From Bartonella massiliensis (GTDB lineage Bacteria; Pseudomonadota; Alphaproteobacteria; Rhizobiales; Rhizobiaceae), in assembly GCF_902150025.1 (NCBI RefSeq), contig NZ_CABFVS010000011.1, positions 62,001 through 126,000 on the forward strand: a stretch of DNA of 64,000 nt. The letters are read 5' to 3'. Below the pieces are notes generated by a model. The model was not told the DNA's origin. It saw nothing but the letters and a program-made list of their open reading frames with translations, and ran no database searches. Position numbers and translations under genes: made by a program. Below, in pieces: positions 30,492 through 42,411 of this stretch (positions are counted from its first letter, which is position 1; every line of letters begins with the position of its first letter).

Positions 30492-31052
30492 TAAAGAAAT
30501 GCGTCTACTGATTGCGCTTTTGCATTTATCTTTTGGCTTAGGTTTTTAAAGAGCGTTTTTTAATGGAGATTGCGCAGTACTTATTTTTAGGTAGAATATT
30601 TTTTTATTGTATCAGGTTGTACACGTAAAACAGAATATTTTAAAAATACATTTGGGTTGTATATTAGCGCACTTTTTTAAAAGAAATATCTCTCAATGCA
30701 CCTGGCTTCATTTTACAATAGTGTTCGTAAAAAGTATAACGGTAAAGCTCTTTGTGAACGACCTAAAACCACTTGTAGCATGACCATTTTTATCTGTCAT
30801 AAAGTTCATAGTTCTGTCATCATACTTTTTGCACGTTCAAAATGTTATGAATATTCTTAATGTTTGAGAGAGTGCGTTGAAGATATTTTACTTTTTTCTT
30901 AAAGTGTGTGTTACCCATACACTCCTTAACTTTTGTAAGATGCAAGGCGATGAAAGCGATTGATTCAATATGAAAGGATTCTAAATGATAAAATCCTTGT
31001 ATTTGAGGGCGTTATTCAAGTTTTAAAATTATCTTTATAAGTCAATATTTGT
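30492..31052. other. gap between lepA and dapD
   Basis: The converging genes lepA and dapD end here. A weak hairpin at 30497-30527 (AAATGC with GCATTT) could end lepA. An integrase relic at 30683-30860 is listed separately. Nothing else is recognisable. Confidence 0.5.
30683..30860 (-). pseudogene. integrase relic, internal fragment (minus)
   Basis: The complement of AATATCTCTCAATGCACC and of AAAAAGTATAACGGTAAAGC aligns with the arm-binding region of the better minus-strand copy at 54545-54640. Only this internal part remains; both ends are lost. Confidence 0.5.
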
Positions 31053-31901
31053 CTAATCACGTAAAAGATCGTTAATGGATGTTTTCTCTCTTGTTTTTTG
31101 ATCAACGCGTTTTACGATAACAGCACAATAAAGATTGGGGCCCGCTTCACCGTTTGGCAGTGGTTTTCCAGGGAGAGATCCCGCTACAACAACCGAATAA
31201 GCTGGTACTTCACCGATAAAAATTTCCCCTGTTGTACGATCAATGATCTTTGTAGATTTTCCAATAAAAACGCCCATTCCTAAAACAGCACCTTCACGAA
31301 TAATACAGCCTTCAACAATTTCAGAGCGAGCACCGATAAAGCAATGATCTTCAATGATAGTTGGATTTGCTTGCAGAGGTTCCAAAACACCTCCAATACC
31401 AACACCGCCAGAAAGATGAACATGTTTACCAATTTGTGCACAAGAGCCAACGGTGGTCCATGTATCAACCATTGTGCCCTCATCGACAAAAGCACCAAGA
31501 TTGACAAAGGAGGGCATCAATATAACGTTGGGTGCAATATAGGCAGAATGGCGTACAATAGCTCCTGGAACAGAACGGAAAGCAGCGTTTTTAAAATCTG
31601 CCTCTTGCCAACCAGAAAATTTTGAAGGAACTTTATCCCACCAATGTGTTCCATTGATTCCACCAGCAATAATTTGCATTGGCTTTAGCCGAAAAGAAAG
31701 CAAAACAGCTTTTTTCAACCATTGATGCACATGCCATTGTCCATTTTTTTGCCGTTCTGCAACACGAATTTCCCCTTTATCAAGAAGGTTCAATGTGTGT
31801 TCGACACTCTCACGGATTTCACCTTTTGTGGTAGTATTGATAGAATCGCGCTCATCAAAGGCTTTTTCGATAATGATTTCAAGTTGTGTGAGATGGGGCA
31901 T
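31053..31901 (-). CDS. dapD: tetrahydrodipicolinate N-succinyltransferase
   Basis: DapD adds a succinyl group to tetrahydrodipicolinate in the lysine and diaminopimelate pathway; DapE (5279-6451) works two steps later. The 282-residue protein has an N-terminal helical domain and then hexapeptide repeats of the left-handed beta helix ([20 protein letters not shown], then [20 protein letters not shown], then [20 protein letters not shown], then [20 protein letters not shown]). The frame opens 12 codons earlier at 31937, but ATG at 31901 starts [20 protein letters not shown] as in relatives and has GGAA nine bases upstream. In some rhizobia dapD and dapE are neighbours; here they are 25 kb apart. 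Confidence 0.95.
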   Translation of the reverse strand: MPHLTQLEIIIEKAFDERDSINTTTKGEIRESVEHTLNLLDKGEIRVAERQKNGQWHVHQWLKKAVLLSFRLKPMQIIAGGINGTHWWDKVPSKFSGWQEADFKNAAFRSVPGAIVRHSAYIAPNVILMPSFVNLGAFVDEGTMVDTWTTVGSCAQIGKHVHLSGGVGIGGVLEPLQANPTIIEDHCFIGARSEIVEGCIIREGAVLGMGVFIGKSTKIIDRTTGEIFIGEVPAYSVVVAGSLPGKPLPNGEAGPNLYCAVIVKRVDQKTREKTSINDLLRD

Positions 31902-32002
31902 GAATAAGAGTTCCGTTAAACAAGTTGAAAGCTTCAAGATTTATTCTCTATGAGTTACGCGAAGAAATGTTTTCAGTCAATAAAACGATAAGAAAGTAGA
32001 AC

Positions 32003-32872
32003 ATGTGCATGAAAAAAGGCTGTAAAGAAAAAAGAAAAGAAGAACAAGAAAATTGGATACCACTTCTTCATACGAAGGAAGCTCTACAACAGATCCATAA
32101 AGGCTCTAATTCAGCACAAATGCGTTCGTCTACTTATCGTTTAGCTTATATCGATCAAGACTTTATGATGCGTCCAGAGCTGCGTTCACAACGTATTGGT
32201 CTTGAATTTTTAAAACCGGAAATAATCCTTAAAGAATATAACATTCAATCAACCGTTGTTTTATTTGGTGGTGCACGTATTCCTGAACCCGGGCAAGCAG
32301 CATGGGCTGCAAAAAATGAAACACAAAAGAAAAACTTGCATGCTATGTCGCATTATTACGATGAAGCAAGAGAATTTGCGCGTTTATGTTCCCTCTATTC
32401 GGAGAAAACAGAATATCGTGAATTTGTCGTTGTTACGGGGGGCGGACCAGGGATCATGGAGGCAGGAAATCGTGGTGCCTGTGATGTTGGGGCTCCAACG
32501 ATTGGTTTGAATATTATTTTACCACATGAGCAAGCGCCTAACGCCTATGTGTCTCCGCATTTGTGTTTTAATTTTCACTATTTGGGGATGCGCAAAATGC
32601 ATTTTTTAGTACGGGCAAAAGCATTAGCAATTTTTCCTGGAGGATTTGGGACTCTGGATGAGTTGTTTGAGACGTTAACTTTAATACAAACAGGACGTAT
32701 GAAACAGGTACCCATTTTATTATTTGGCAAAGAATTTTGGAGCAATGTTATTAATTTTGAATATTTAGCTTCGCAAGGTACAATTTCTCCTACGGATGTT
32801 AATTTGGTGAAATTTGTCGATACAGCAGCAGAAGCTTTTAAAGAAATTTGTTCTTTTTATAAACTACCTTAA
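32003..32872 (+). CDS. LOG-family protein (TIGR00730, Rossmann fold)
   Basis: A 289-residue protein of the LOG / lysine-decarboxylase-like family. The signatures are VVTGGGPGIMEAGNRGACD (near residues 140-160) and FPGGFGTLDELFETLTLIQT (near 212-231), which bind the phosphate and catalyse ribose-5-phosphate release in the cytokinin-activating enzyme LOG. Bacterial members cleave AMP or other nucleotide monophosphates to base and ribose 5-phosphate, or act as PpnN-like pyrimidine/purine nucleosidases. Which one applies here is not known. It is longer than plant LOG because of a charged N-terminal extension of about 85 residues. It diverges from dapD and converges on truA. Confidence 0.85.
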   Translation: MCMKKGCKEKRKEEQENWIPLLHTKEALQQIHKGSNSAQMRSSTYRLAYIDQDFMMRPELRSQRIGLEFLKPEIILKEYNIQSTVVLFGGARIPEPGQAAWAAKNETQKKNLHAMSHYYDEAREFARLCSLYSEKTEYREFVVVTGGGPGIMEAGNRGACDVGAPTIGLNIILPHEQAPNAYVSPHLCFNFHYLGMRKMHFLVRAKALAIFPGGFGTLDELFETLTLIQTGRMKQVPILLFGKEFWSNVINFEYLASQGTISPTDVNLVKFVDTAAEAFKEICSFYKLP

Positions 32873-32906
32873 TTGCTTTTTAAAAAGTCATTTTTTGGTA
32901 AGACAG

Positions 32907-33650
32907 TTAATAGTCTACCTTAGTCAAATAAAGTCCAAAAGGGGGGGCAACAACACCACAACGTTTACGGTCTTTAGCATGAAGCGCTGCTTCAAGATCT
33001 TGAGCTGTCCAACGTCCAATCCCCACTTCCATGAGGCTTCCTGCAAAGGAACGAATTTGATGATGAAGAAAAGAGCGGGCTTGCGCATAAAGGAAGATTT
33101 CTTCTCCTTCTCTTTGCACATCAAGACGTTCAAGGGTCCGAATAGGGCTTTTGGCTTGGCAATGTGCTGAACGAAAAGTTGTAAAATCATGTTGTCCGAC
33201 AAGTTTTTGAGCTGCTTCATGCATGATTTCAGTATTAAGGGGTTTTGGCAACCACCAGACACGTTTGGCATTTAAGGCTGGTGGAGAGCGACGATTGAGA
33301 ATTTTAAAAAGATAATGGCGTTTGATAGCGGAAAATCGTGCATCAAAATCATCAGGGACATTTTCTACATTTAAGATTGAAATCGCTTCTCCCTGTTGAC
33401 GCAAAAGAGCATTGAGTGCATCTCGTACAGTATGGGGAGGCCAGTTTTTTATGAAATCAACATGGGCTACTTGTCCTGTAGCATGCACCCCAGCATCTGT
33501 TCGACCTGCTGTTGTTATGGTTAATTGTTGTCCACTAAAGCGAAAGATAGCCTGTTCAAGAGTTCCTTGTATGGTTGGGAGGCTTGCTTGACGCTGCCAG
33601 CCAGCGTAATTTGATCCATCATATTCAAGAGTGAGTTTAAAACGTGGCAT
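32907..33650 (-). CDS. truA: tRNA pseudouridine(38-40) synthase
   Basis: TruA makes pseudouridine at positions 38-40 of the tRNA anticodon arm. The 247-residue protein begins [20 protein letters not shown] and has the catalytic Asp52 in [39 protein letters not shown] is the C-terminal signature. It begins one base after the fmt stop, so def-fmt-truA is a tight three-gene operon on the minus strand, the usual rhizobial order. Confidence 0.96.
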   Translation of the reverse strand: MPRFKLTLEYDGSNYAGWQRQASLPTIQGTLEQAIFRFSGQQLTITTAGRTDAGVHATGQVAHVDFIKNWPPHTVRDALNALLRQQGEAISILNVENVPDDFDARFSAIKRHYLFKILNRRSPPALNAKRVWWLPKPLNTEIMHEAAQKLVGQHDFTTFRSAHCQAKSPIRTLERLDVQREGEEIFLYAQARSFLHHQIRSFAGSLMEVGIGRWTAQDLEAALHAKDRKRCGVVAPPFGLYLTKVDY

Positions 33651-33651
33651 A

Positions 33652-34581
33652 TCAAAAAACAGCAGAAATATGAGCGCCTCTCAAAAAGGTTGCGCTTTCA
33701 AGGACTTTACCACCAGATCTTTGTAGATGGGTTATTTCAAGACGCCCTTGTCCACAATGGACAACCAAAGAACCTGGTTCTATTCGACCAATTTCAAGAG
33801 AAGGACCTGTGATTAGACGACTTCCAAGAATTTTTACCCGTTCTTCTTGTCCAGTGATATTCATGTGACACCAGCAGCCAGGAAAGGGAGAGAGCGCACG
33901 GATATATTGATGAATAAATTCAGCAGATTTTGTCCAATCAATGCGGGTTTCTTCCTTTTTGATCTTGGCAGCATAGGTGATACCTTCTTCTGGTTGGGGG
34001 GTAAGTTTAAGGTGTCCTTTTTCCAGAGTTGATAGAGTTTCTATCATAAGTTCTGCACCAATATGTGAAAGTTGTTTTGAAAGCTCAGCAGTGGTGGTAG
34101 TATCCGTAATGGGGAGTGAGCGTGAGAGGGCAATAGGCCCTGTATCAAGCCCTTTATCCATTTTCATAATCATCATCCCTGTTTCTTTATCTCCAGCCAT
34201 AATTGCACGCTGAATAGGCGCAGCACCACGCCATCGCGGTAAAAGCGAAGCATGGGCATTAAAACAACCAAAACGGGGCGTTTCCAGAATAGCTTTGGGC
34301 AACAGGAGGCCATAAGCCACGACAACAGCAACATCAACACAAAGTGCTGCAAATTGGGCTTGCTGTTCGGCTGTTTTGAGTGTTTGAGGCGTGAATACGG
34401 GAATAGATCTTTCTTCTGCTGCATTTTGAACCGGTGAGGGGATGCGTTTAAGACCGCGACGTCCTGCTGGACGAGGGGGTTGACTATAAACGGCGACAAC
34501 GTCATGCCCAGCATCTAACAAAGCATGTAAAATGGGAACAGAAAAATCCGGTGTTCCCATAAAACTTAAACGTAATGCCAT
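33652..34581 (-). CDS. fmt: methionyl-tRNA formyltransferase
   Basis: Fmt formylates Met-tRNA for initiation using 10-formyl-tetrahydrofolate. The 309-residue protein has the folate-site motif [20 protein letters not shown] (Asn108, His110) and the catalytic Asp146 in [11 protein letters not shown]. The C-terminal tRNA-binding domain starts near residue 205. Its ATG overlaps the def stop by one base. Formylation (Fmt) and removal (Def) are encoded side by side. Confidence 0.96.
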   Translation of the reverse strand: MALRLSFMGTPDFSVPILHALLDAGHDVVAVYSQPPRPAGRRGLKRIPSPVQNAAEERSIPVFTPQTLKTAEQQAQFAALCVDVAVVVAYGLLLPKAILETPRFGCFNAHASLLPRWRGAAPIQRAIMAGDKETGMMIMKMDKGLDTGPIALSRSLPITDTTTTAELSKQLSHIGAELMIETLSTLEKGHLKLTPQPEEGITYAAKIKKEETRIDWTKSAEFIHQYIRALSPFPGCWCHMNITGQEERVKILGSRLITGPSLEIGRIEPGSLVVHCGQGRLEITHLQRSGGKVLESATFLRGAHISAVF

Positions 34582-35105
34582 TACAAAATTGCTTCCTGCG
34601 TAGTTTTTTCTTTTGCGCGCTTTTTAAATTTTCGGATGACCATATCACGTTTGATTTTTGAAATATAATCAATAAAAAGGCGCCCATCTAAATGATCAAT
34701 TTCATGTTGCAAGCAAGTGGCTAAGAGATCATCTGCTTCAATTTCTGTTTGTTTTCCTTCACGGTTCTGATAGCGAACACGCAGGCGTTTAGGGCGTTCA
34801 ACTTCTGCAAAATAGTCAGGAATAGAAAGACAACCCTCTTTGTAAACATTGCGCTCATCTGAAAGCCATAGAATTTCGGGGTTGATTATAACAAGCGGAT
34901 TTTTCGGTGCATCATTTGGAGAGACATCCATAACCAGCATGCGCAGGGGTATGCCAATCTGGATAGCAGCAAGACCAACACCGTGGGAATGATACATAGT
35001 TTCCAGCATGTCATCTACAAGCTGTTGCAGGGCTGCATCAACCTGCTCAACAGGTTTTGACACTTCCCGTAAAATCGGATCTGGTAAAGTAACTAAAGAT
35101 CTCAT
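34581..35105 (-). CDS. def: peptide deformylase
   Basis: Def removes the formyl group from nascent proteins. All three family motifs are present: [18 protein letters not shown] and HEIDHLDG, giving the Cys and two His metal ligands and the catalytic Glu. The frame stays open to 35225, but that would overlap the start of divergent rmuC. I use ATG 35105 ([20 protein letters not shown]), giving 174 residues; ATG 35111 (MPMRSL) is two codons upstream and equally possible. First gene of def-fmt-truA. Confidence 0.94.
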   Translation of the reverse strand: MRSLVTLPDPILREVSKPVEQVDAALQQLVDDMLETMYHSHGVGLAAIQIGIPLRMLVMDVSPNDAPKNPLVIINPEILWLSDERNVYKEGCLSIPDYFAEVERPKRLRVRYQNREGKQTEIEADDLLATCLQHEIDHLDGRLFIDYISKIKRDMVIRKFKKRAKEKTTQEAIL

Positions 35106-35202
35106 TGGCATGGGGGATAGATTAATCAATGCGTGTGTATAGGTCAATATTGAATAACGGATTCTGGCGCTTTTTTGCGATAAGCGCGTTATATTACTAT
35201 TT

Positions 35203-36393
35203 ATGTTTGATTCGTTTTTTTCCATATTTGCAGATGAGTCTTTTTCTAAACTAATGCTTTTGCTTTTATTTATACTCGTCTGTTTAGCATTTTTTATGCT
35301 GATATATTCACATCGAAAAAAAGCGCTTTTGGAAAATGAAATTGCTGAACGTGCACGTGAGGCACAAATGCAGATGGCTACTTTTCTGAAAACACAAGCT
35401 GAAATGCAAGGGCGAATGCAAACGATGGCAGAAATTTTTGGTCAAAGACAGGCTGAATTGAATAAATCACTCAGTGAGCAACTCAATGGCATGACAACAA
35501 GCTTGGGGCAGACACTTCAGGTACAGACAAAGTCTACTTATGAAAATTTGAATCGTTTGCAAGAGCGTCTAGCCGTCATTGATGCAGCGCAAAATAATAT
35601 TCAGTCTCTTACTGGACAGGTTGTGCAGCTGCAATCCATTTTAAGCAATAAGCAGACCCGTGGTACTTTTGGTCAAGGGCGGATGGAAGCCATTATTGCT
35701 GATGCTTTACCAGCAAATGCTTATGCTTTTCAAGCTGTTCTTTCCAATGGAAAGCGCCCAGATTGTCTCATTCATATGCCCAATAAATCCCCTTCTCTTG
35801 TTATTGATGCTAAATTCCCTCTAGAGGCTTGGAATGCACTGCGTAAAGCGGCATCAGAGCAAGAACGTCAAGAGGCAGAACGCCAATTTCGTACCGATAT
35901 GGAAGTTCATATCCGTGATATTGCGCAAAAATATCTCATTCCTGGAGAAACCCATGATACCGCTTTTCTTTTTGTACCGTCGGAATCGGTTTTTGCAACA
36001 ATTTATGAGGATTTTGAGCCATTGGTACAAAAAGCCAATAGAGCCCATGTGATTATTGTTTCGCCGTCTTTGTTGATGCTCTCTGTCCAAGTTGTACAAA
36101 CCATTATGAAAGATGCGCGGATGCGTGAACAAGCGCACTTAATTCAGTCAGAAGTAGCAAAATTAATGGAAGATTTTGGACGAATAGATACGCGTGTTCG
36201 TGCACTACAGAAGCATTTTCACAAAGCAGGGGAAGATATAGAGGGAATTTTAATATCATCCTCCAAAATTATGAAACGGGCAAATCGTATTGAAACTTTC
36301 GAATTAAAAGAAAATTACTCTGAGCCAACAAAAATGACAAGATCGGCTCAATCGACACAGTCGCAAACATTGCCTTTTGTTGACGAGGAATAA
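35203..36393 (+). CDS. rmuC: RmuC family DNA recombination protein
   Basis: RmuC limits recombination at inverted repeats; it is predicted to have a nuclease-like fold. The 396-residue protein has an N-terminal membrane anchor (about residues 18-36, [18 protein letters not shown]), a coiled coil (about 40-150) and the RmuC domain ([20 protein letters not shown], then [20 protein letters not shown], then [20 protein letters not shown]). It diverges from def, with about 97 bases between starts for both promoters. Confidence 0.92.
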   Translation: MFDSFFSIFADESFSKLMLLLLFILVCLAFFMLIYSHRKKALLENEIAERAREAQMQMATFLKTQAEMQGRMQTMAEIFGQRQAELNKSLSEQLNGMTTSLGQTLQVQTKSTYENLNRLQERLAVIDAAQNNIQSLTGQVVQLQSILSNKQTRGTFGQGRMEAIIADALPANAYAFQAVLSNGKRPDCLIHMPNKSPSLVIDAKFPLEAWNALRKAASEQERQEAERQFRTDMEVHIRDIAQKYLIPGETHDTAFLFVPSESVFATIYEDFEPLVQKANRAHVIIVSPSLLMLSVQVVQTIMKDARMREQAHLIQSEVAKLMEDFGRIDTRVRALQKHFHKAGEDIEGILISSSKIMKRANRIETFELKENYSEPTKMTRSAQSTQSQTLPFVDEE

Positions 36394-36506
36394 AGTAAAG
36401 CAAGCCTCTTAAAGGTCACAAGTTAAGATCATATTCTTTATTGATTAGTAATAATTTTTTACTATTTCTAGTCTGTTTTATTTCTTAAACGAGAGGAATA
36501 GGGAAT

Positions 36507-37094
36507 ATGCGACACCTTTTGTTTTTAGGGGCATTGGTGTTTTTGCTAGGGGGCTGTGCAACAACCACTCCGCTCCACACAAACAATGCTTGTGCTATTT
36601 TAGCACAAAAAAATGATTTTTTTGATAATTGGGGTAAGGCATCTCAAAGAGCAGCAATGCGCTATGGCATTCCTATGTCGATTATTCTTGCAACCATTAA
36701 TATGGAATCGGGTTTTCGTCATAATGCACGTCCTCCACGCAAAAAACTACTTGGTTTTATTCCATGGAAACGTCGGTCGACAGCTTATGGCTATTCTCAA
36801 GCGCTTGACAGTACATGGGCCATGTATCTTCGCTCCACAGGAAAGTCTTTTGCACGGCGTACGAATTTTGCAGATGCTGCTGATTTTGTTGCTTGGTATC
36901 ATCGCCGAAGTGTTCAACGCAATGGGGTGAGGTTTGATGATGCTTATAGCCTTTATTTAAATTATCATATGGGGCATGGTGCTTATGCGCGGAGTGGTGG
37001 ACATGTTAATGCTGCACTTTCACAGGCAGCGCAACGCATGGCAAAGATATCAAGGCTCTATGAACAGCAATTAAAGAGATGTGGCTGGCGTTAG
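36507..37094 (+). CDS. lipoprotein with lytic transglycosylase-like (SLT) domain
   Basis: A 195-residue lipoprotein. The signal peptide MRHLLFLGALVFLLGGCATT has the lipobox LGGC, so Cys17 should be lipid-modified. The rest resembles a lysozyme-like transglycosylase domain: IILATINMESGFRHNARPPR carries a candidate catalytic Glu (about residue 68), followed by STAYGYSQALDSTWAMY and LYLNYHMGHGAY. Such proteins cut peptidoglycan glycan strands. ATG at 36507 follows GAGAGGAATAGGGAAT. The EAxR and GLMQ motifs of classical SLT enzymes are changed, so activity is inferred only. Confidence 0.82.
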   Translation: MRHLLFLGALVFLLGGCATTTPLHTNNACAILAQKNDFFDNWGKASQRAAMRYGIPMSIILATINMESGFRHNARPPRKKLLGFIPWKRRSTAYGYSQALDSTWAMYLRSTGKSFARRTNFADAADFVAWYHRRSVQRNGVRFDDAYSLYLNYHMGHGAYARSGGHVNAALSQAAQRMAKISRLYEQQLKRCGWR

Positions 37095-37857
37095 AGAGGA
37101 TTTTTGAAAATCTTAATTAGGAAATTAATGGGATAAAATTATTTGAGAGAAAAATTTCTTATGGCATAATAAGACAGTGTTGTTTTTCCGATTGTCGAAT
37201 GAAATATTAAAATAAACTCAAGCGGCAGAAAGCTTTTGCAAGACAAAATATATTTGAAGATACACTCGATATTTGTATCCTTCTTTGTTCAAAAAATTCA
37301 CAATAGAAACGCTATTCTATTGAGTATTATCATTTAGTACTGGGGTAAATACCAGAGATTGTTGAAGAAAAAATTTTAAAGATCATATTTTTATTATGCA
37401 CATTAATGGTTGATTCTGACATAAATATTTATTTTTTACGCCTATCAAATAGCAATCAAAATAAATGTAATTCAAGTATCATAAAAAGGGTAACACATTC
37501 TAAAAAATGAAAAATGCACTAAACGAAAGTTCACCGATTCATAAAACCGTTGCTTTGCATAAAGGGGGGCTACTGACCTCAAAAAGACTAATAGTTATTC
37601 AGTATTATATGAAATGAAGGGTATCCATTCATCTAGTCTATTTTAATTGGAAAAAGTCATCTTATTTGTGTTGTAAAAATACTATTTTTAAAGGGGATGA
37701 AAGTACGTATCACTTTGCACGTAATAAATATTTAAAGCATGATTTATCTGTAGCGCTTATGAAGTAATGAGCTAGCCTTCCATGTTGTGATAACGCCTGT
37801 CTTTGAGCATATTTGCGAAAATCATTTTTATTTTTTCTTAAATAGTTTTTATGACAA
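37095..37857. other. gap after the lipoprotein gene
   Basis: AT-rich, no gene, no RNA and no repeat that I can support. Confidence 0.5.
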
Positions 37858-38045
37858 CTTATTGATTTATATATAATAATATTATTTTGTTTGGATTACA
37901 TTCAAGAGTCTCGAATACCGTAAGGTTTTGTCATTTCATATCTCTTGATATTAAATCAATAAAAACCATTCGCTTGCACATAACAAACGCAATTAGCATG
38001 TAAGAAAAATTGTGCACGAAAGGATTCACAATGTCTCTTATGAAT
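37858..38045 (+). pseudogene. integrase leader relic (plus)
   Basis: Matches the leader of the integrase copies (AAGAGTCTCGAATACCGTAA at 37902, then AATAAAAACCATTCGCTTGC, then ACATAACAAACGC) up to the position where the ATG should be. The following sequence is not integrase: a different short open frame begins at 38071. Confidence 0.55.
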
Positions 38046-38070
38046 TATCTCAAATGTTAAGATCTATCAC

Positions 38071-38217
38071 ATGAATGGCGGCCAATATAATGGTGGAGCC
38101 GTTCTAGGTCTCAATTTTGCTTGTGATGAGCCAAGAAAACAAATTAAATGGATTCAATATGTAAGGGCTTATGATCAGAGAAACTCACTCTGTTCGGAGT
38201 TTTTATTGAATAAATAA
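38071..38217 (+). CDS. small unidentified open frame (48 residues), perhaps a gene remnant
   Basis: ATG at 38071 opens 48 codons beginning MNGGQYNGGAVLGLNFACDE and continuing PRKQIKWIQYVRAYDQRNSL, then to a stop at 38215. The composition looks protein-like (Gly-rich start, balanced charges), unlike random AT-rich frames. The frame also reads six codons upstream without a stop. I do not recognise the family. It may be the surviving end of a larger gene inserted after the integrase leader. Confidence 0.3.
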   Translation: MNGGQYNGGAVLGLNFACDEPRKQIKWIQYVRAYDQRNSLCSEFLLNK

Positions 38218-38647
38218 ATAATTTATCATGAAAATCAATATGTTACGTGTTGTTAACATATCTCATGAATGAGCAGGTGGACGCTCTTCAAAGGGGGTAT
38301 TTTTTTAATTGGTAGGACATTTGATATGGCTAAAAATATTCGAAAAAAATTCTGATTTGCAATGATCCAGAAAAATAGTCCGATTCCCGATTGTTTATTT
38401 AGGCAGCTCGCACTTTTTAAAAAGATATCCATAATCAATATATTATGATTTTGCAGAAATGTTATAGTGGAGGGAGAGCTCAAATTTTATTTTTTAAAAC
38501 AAGGCTAAATAGTTCACTTTTTATTTCTGCGCAAAGTATAAAAGCTTCACTTAACTGCTCGTTACTATGAAAATAAAATTTTACAACCCAACAAACGATA
38601 AGAATATATTATAAGGCTGATAAGAAGTGCGCACTAATTTATTGATA
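38218..38647. other. gap
   Basis: No supported feature. A minus-strand frame exists at 38253-38483 but lacks a ribosome binding site and looks random. Confidence 0.45.
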
Positions 38648-39475
38648 ATACATTGATTTATAATAATTAATTACTGTTTTTTATATTGCATGAGAGTCCC
38701 GAATAGCATAAGATTCTCTCATTTCAAATCTGTTTATTTTGAATCAAACAACATCACTTGCTTGTATATCACAGGCGAGATGAGTGTGTGGAGTGAAACT
38801 GTGTTAAGAAAGGAATAAAAATGGCTTTTCATGAACCGTCTTACAAGCCCAAGGGTTGATCCGCAACACTCAAAGGCTGGCACAAGTGTGTGATGGTGCC
38901 GGTTTATTACTCCATAAGCATAAAGATCAGGGTGTTCAACGGATTTATCATTGTACCATTCGTGAGCGTCGTCGTGAAATGGGCTTGGGAGTGTTGAGAA
39001 ATGTTTCTTAAAAAAACGTGAATGTGCAAACCAATGGCATTCTATTTTATACGAGCTAGTTTATACGAGGGGTGTGCCCCCAAAAAAGATACGTGAGAAA
39101 TAAAAGGCAATGCGGAATCTCCATTAATTTAAAATACATTGCTCTAGATGCTTTTGAAAGTCGTAAAGCCGAACTCAAGAATAATGGTGGAGAGGAGCGT
39201 TGGTTTCTACCTTTAAAACTTCATATTTTACCAAAATTAGATTGTATGCCCGTTTTAGAGATTACACAAACTAAAGATACGCAATATACTTTCTCTCATT
39301 TGGCATACAAAAGCTGCAACAGTTAAGAGAGCTCTTATTCGTCTCAATATGTGTCTCAAATATGCAGTTGCATGAGGGTTAGATGTTGGCTTATCAGCAA
39401 TAGAAAAAGCACGCGCGCTCTTAGGAAACAACGCCATAAAGCTCAAAATTTACCTGGAATGAATTTACAGAACAC
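38648..39475 (+). pseudogene. most complete integrase relic (arm-binding and core-binding domains)
   Basis: The leader (38648-38820) is followed by ATG at 38821 and MAFHEPSYKPKG, then a stop and frame changes. Reading across frames gives the fullest view of the ancestral protein: an AGLLLHKHKD block, the RERRREMGLG region, SLKKREC, then ALDAFESRKAELKNNGGEER, then WFLPLKLHILPKLDCMPVLE, then ITQTKDT, then LIRLNMCLKYAVA and IEKARALLGNNAIKLKIYLE. This matches a P4-type tyrosine integrase up to the end of the core-binding domain. The catalytic Arg-His-Arg-Tyr domain is missing. It ends about 70 bases from the 3' end of tRNA-Ala. Confidence 0.78.
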
Positions 39476-39546
39476 ATACACTTTTAAATTGATGCACATA
39501 TTCTCTACTATAAATTAACTTGTTTTGATAGGAGAGCTGGTCCTTT

Positions 39547-39622
<76 letters not shown>

Positions 39623-39736
39623 TATAAAAATTTTCCCCACAAGGACAGTACACAATCTCGGCTCTTGTAAAACGAGAAAAATTGAAGATCAAGAAGAATT
39701 TTTATTCCAGAGAAAAGATGTCTTCTTTTATTTCTT

Positions 39737-40117
39737 TTAAGTATCGTCATCATTAGAAACACCGCCTCCGAGAATATCGGTAACGTCATCACCCTCATCG
39801 TCATCATCGTGAGATAAAAATGTATCATCATCATCACCAAGATCAACATCACTATCTTCTAAATCAGGAAGATCATCATCTTTAGAATCGTCATCCTCCT
39901 CTTCAAGCAGCATAAAAGCGGACTTTTCAAGTGCTGTATCAAGCTCTTCAGTATCCACTTCTTCTTCATTGTTTGCTTCAGCTGCTGCAACCTCAAAATA
40001 AGAGCGCGGATAAGAAATTCCTGTATAAGGTGACACAATAGGGTCGCGATTTAGATCGTAAAATTTTTTTCCTGTTTCTGGATCAACACGTTTCGTTCCA
40101 AGTTCTTGTTTTGCCAT
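39737..40117 (-). CDS. FYDLN-acid domain protein (TIGR02300)
   Basis: A 126-residue acidic protein. The conserved N-terminus MAKQELGTKRVDPETGKKFY, then DLNRDPIVSPYTGISYPRSY, is the FYDLN signature; the rest is a highly acidic tail of Asp/Glu runs. The family is restricted to alphaproteobacteria and has no known function. It usually lies between tRNA-Ala and aroA, exactly as here, and diverges from aroA. ATG at 40117 follows AGAGGCACGG. Confidence 0.92.
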   Translation of the reverse strand: MAKQELGTKRVDPETGKKFYDLNRDPIVSPYTGISYPRSYFEVAAAEANNEEEVDTEELDTALEKSAFMLLEEEDDDSKDDDLPDLEDSDVDLGDDDDTFLSHDDDDEGDDVTDILGGGVSNDDDT

Positions 40118-40282
40118 AAACCGTGCCTCTTTGATTAACTTTATTCCATTAAAAGATAAATTCTATGGTGCTTAATCGAAAAATAATGCCTTTGTCAAAG
40201 ATAAATATACTGTTCCACAGTGATTTTCTCATGACGCCCTTTAAAGCATGTGCTAAAGGATGCATAATTTCATAAAAGTTAG

Positions 40283-42276
<1,994 letters not shown>

Positions 42277-42411
42277 ATTCGTTAAGGTAACTTCCAGCTT
42301 AGCGCTAACTTTTCTTCCTTGTATTCAAGGAAAAAGGCTGAGAAGCTGCTCATGTTAACACTAACCTAGCGCTCATACCTTCATAATATAAGGTATATAT
42401 TAGGAGTTCTT
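42277..42411 (+). promoter_or_regulatory. rpsA leader with a hairpin
   Basis: Between cmk and rpsA, TTCCTTG (42315-42321) pairs with CAAGGAA (42326-42332) around TATT. It is not followed by a T-run, so it is not a clear terminator. TAGGAGTTCTT before 42412 is a strong ribosome binding site. Structured leaders of rpsA can mediate feedback by S1, but that is only a possibility here. Confidence 0.35.

Noticed and set aside
38253-38483. Minus-strand open frame of 76 codons, hydrophobic
   Set aside because: No ribosome binding site, no family resemblance, lies in a decayed gap.
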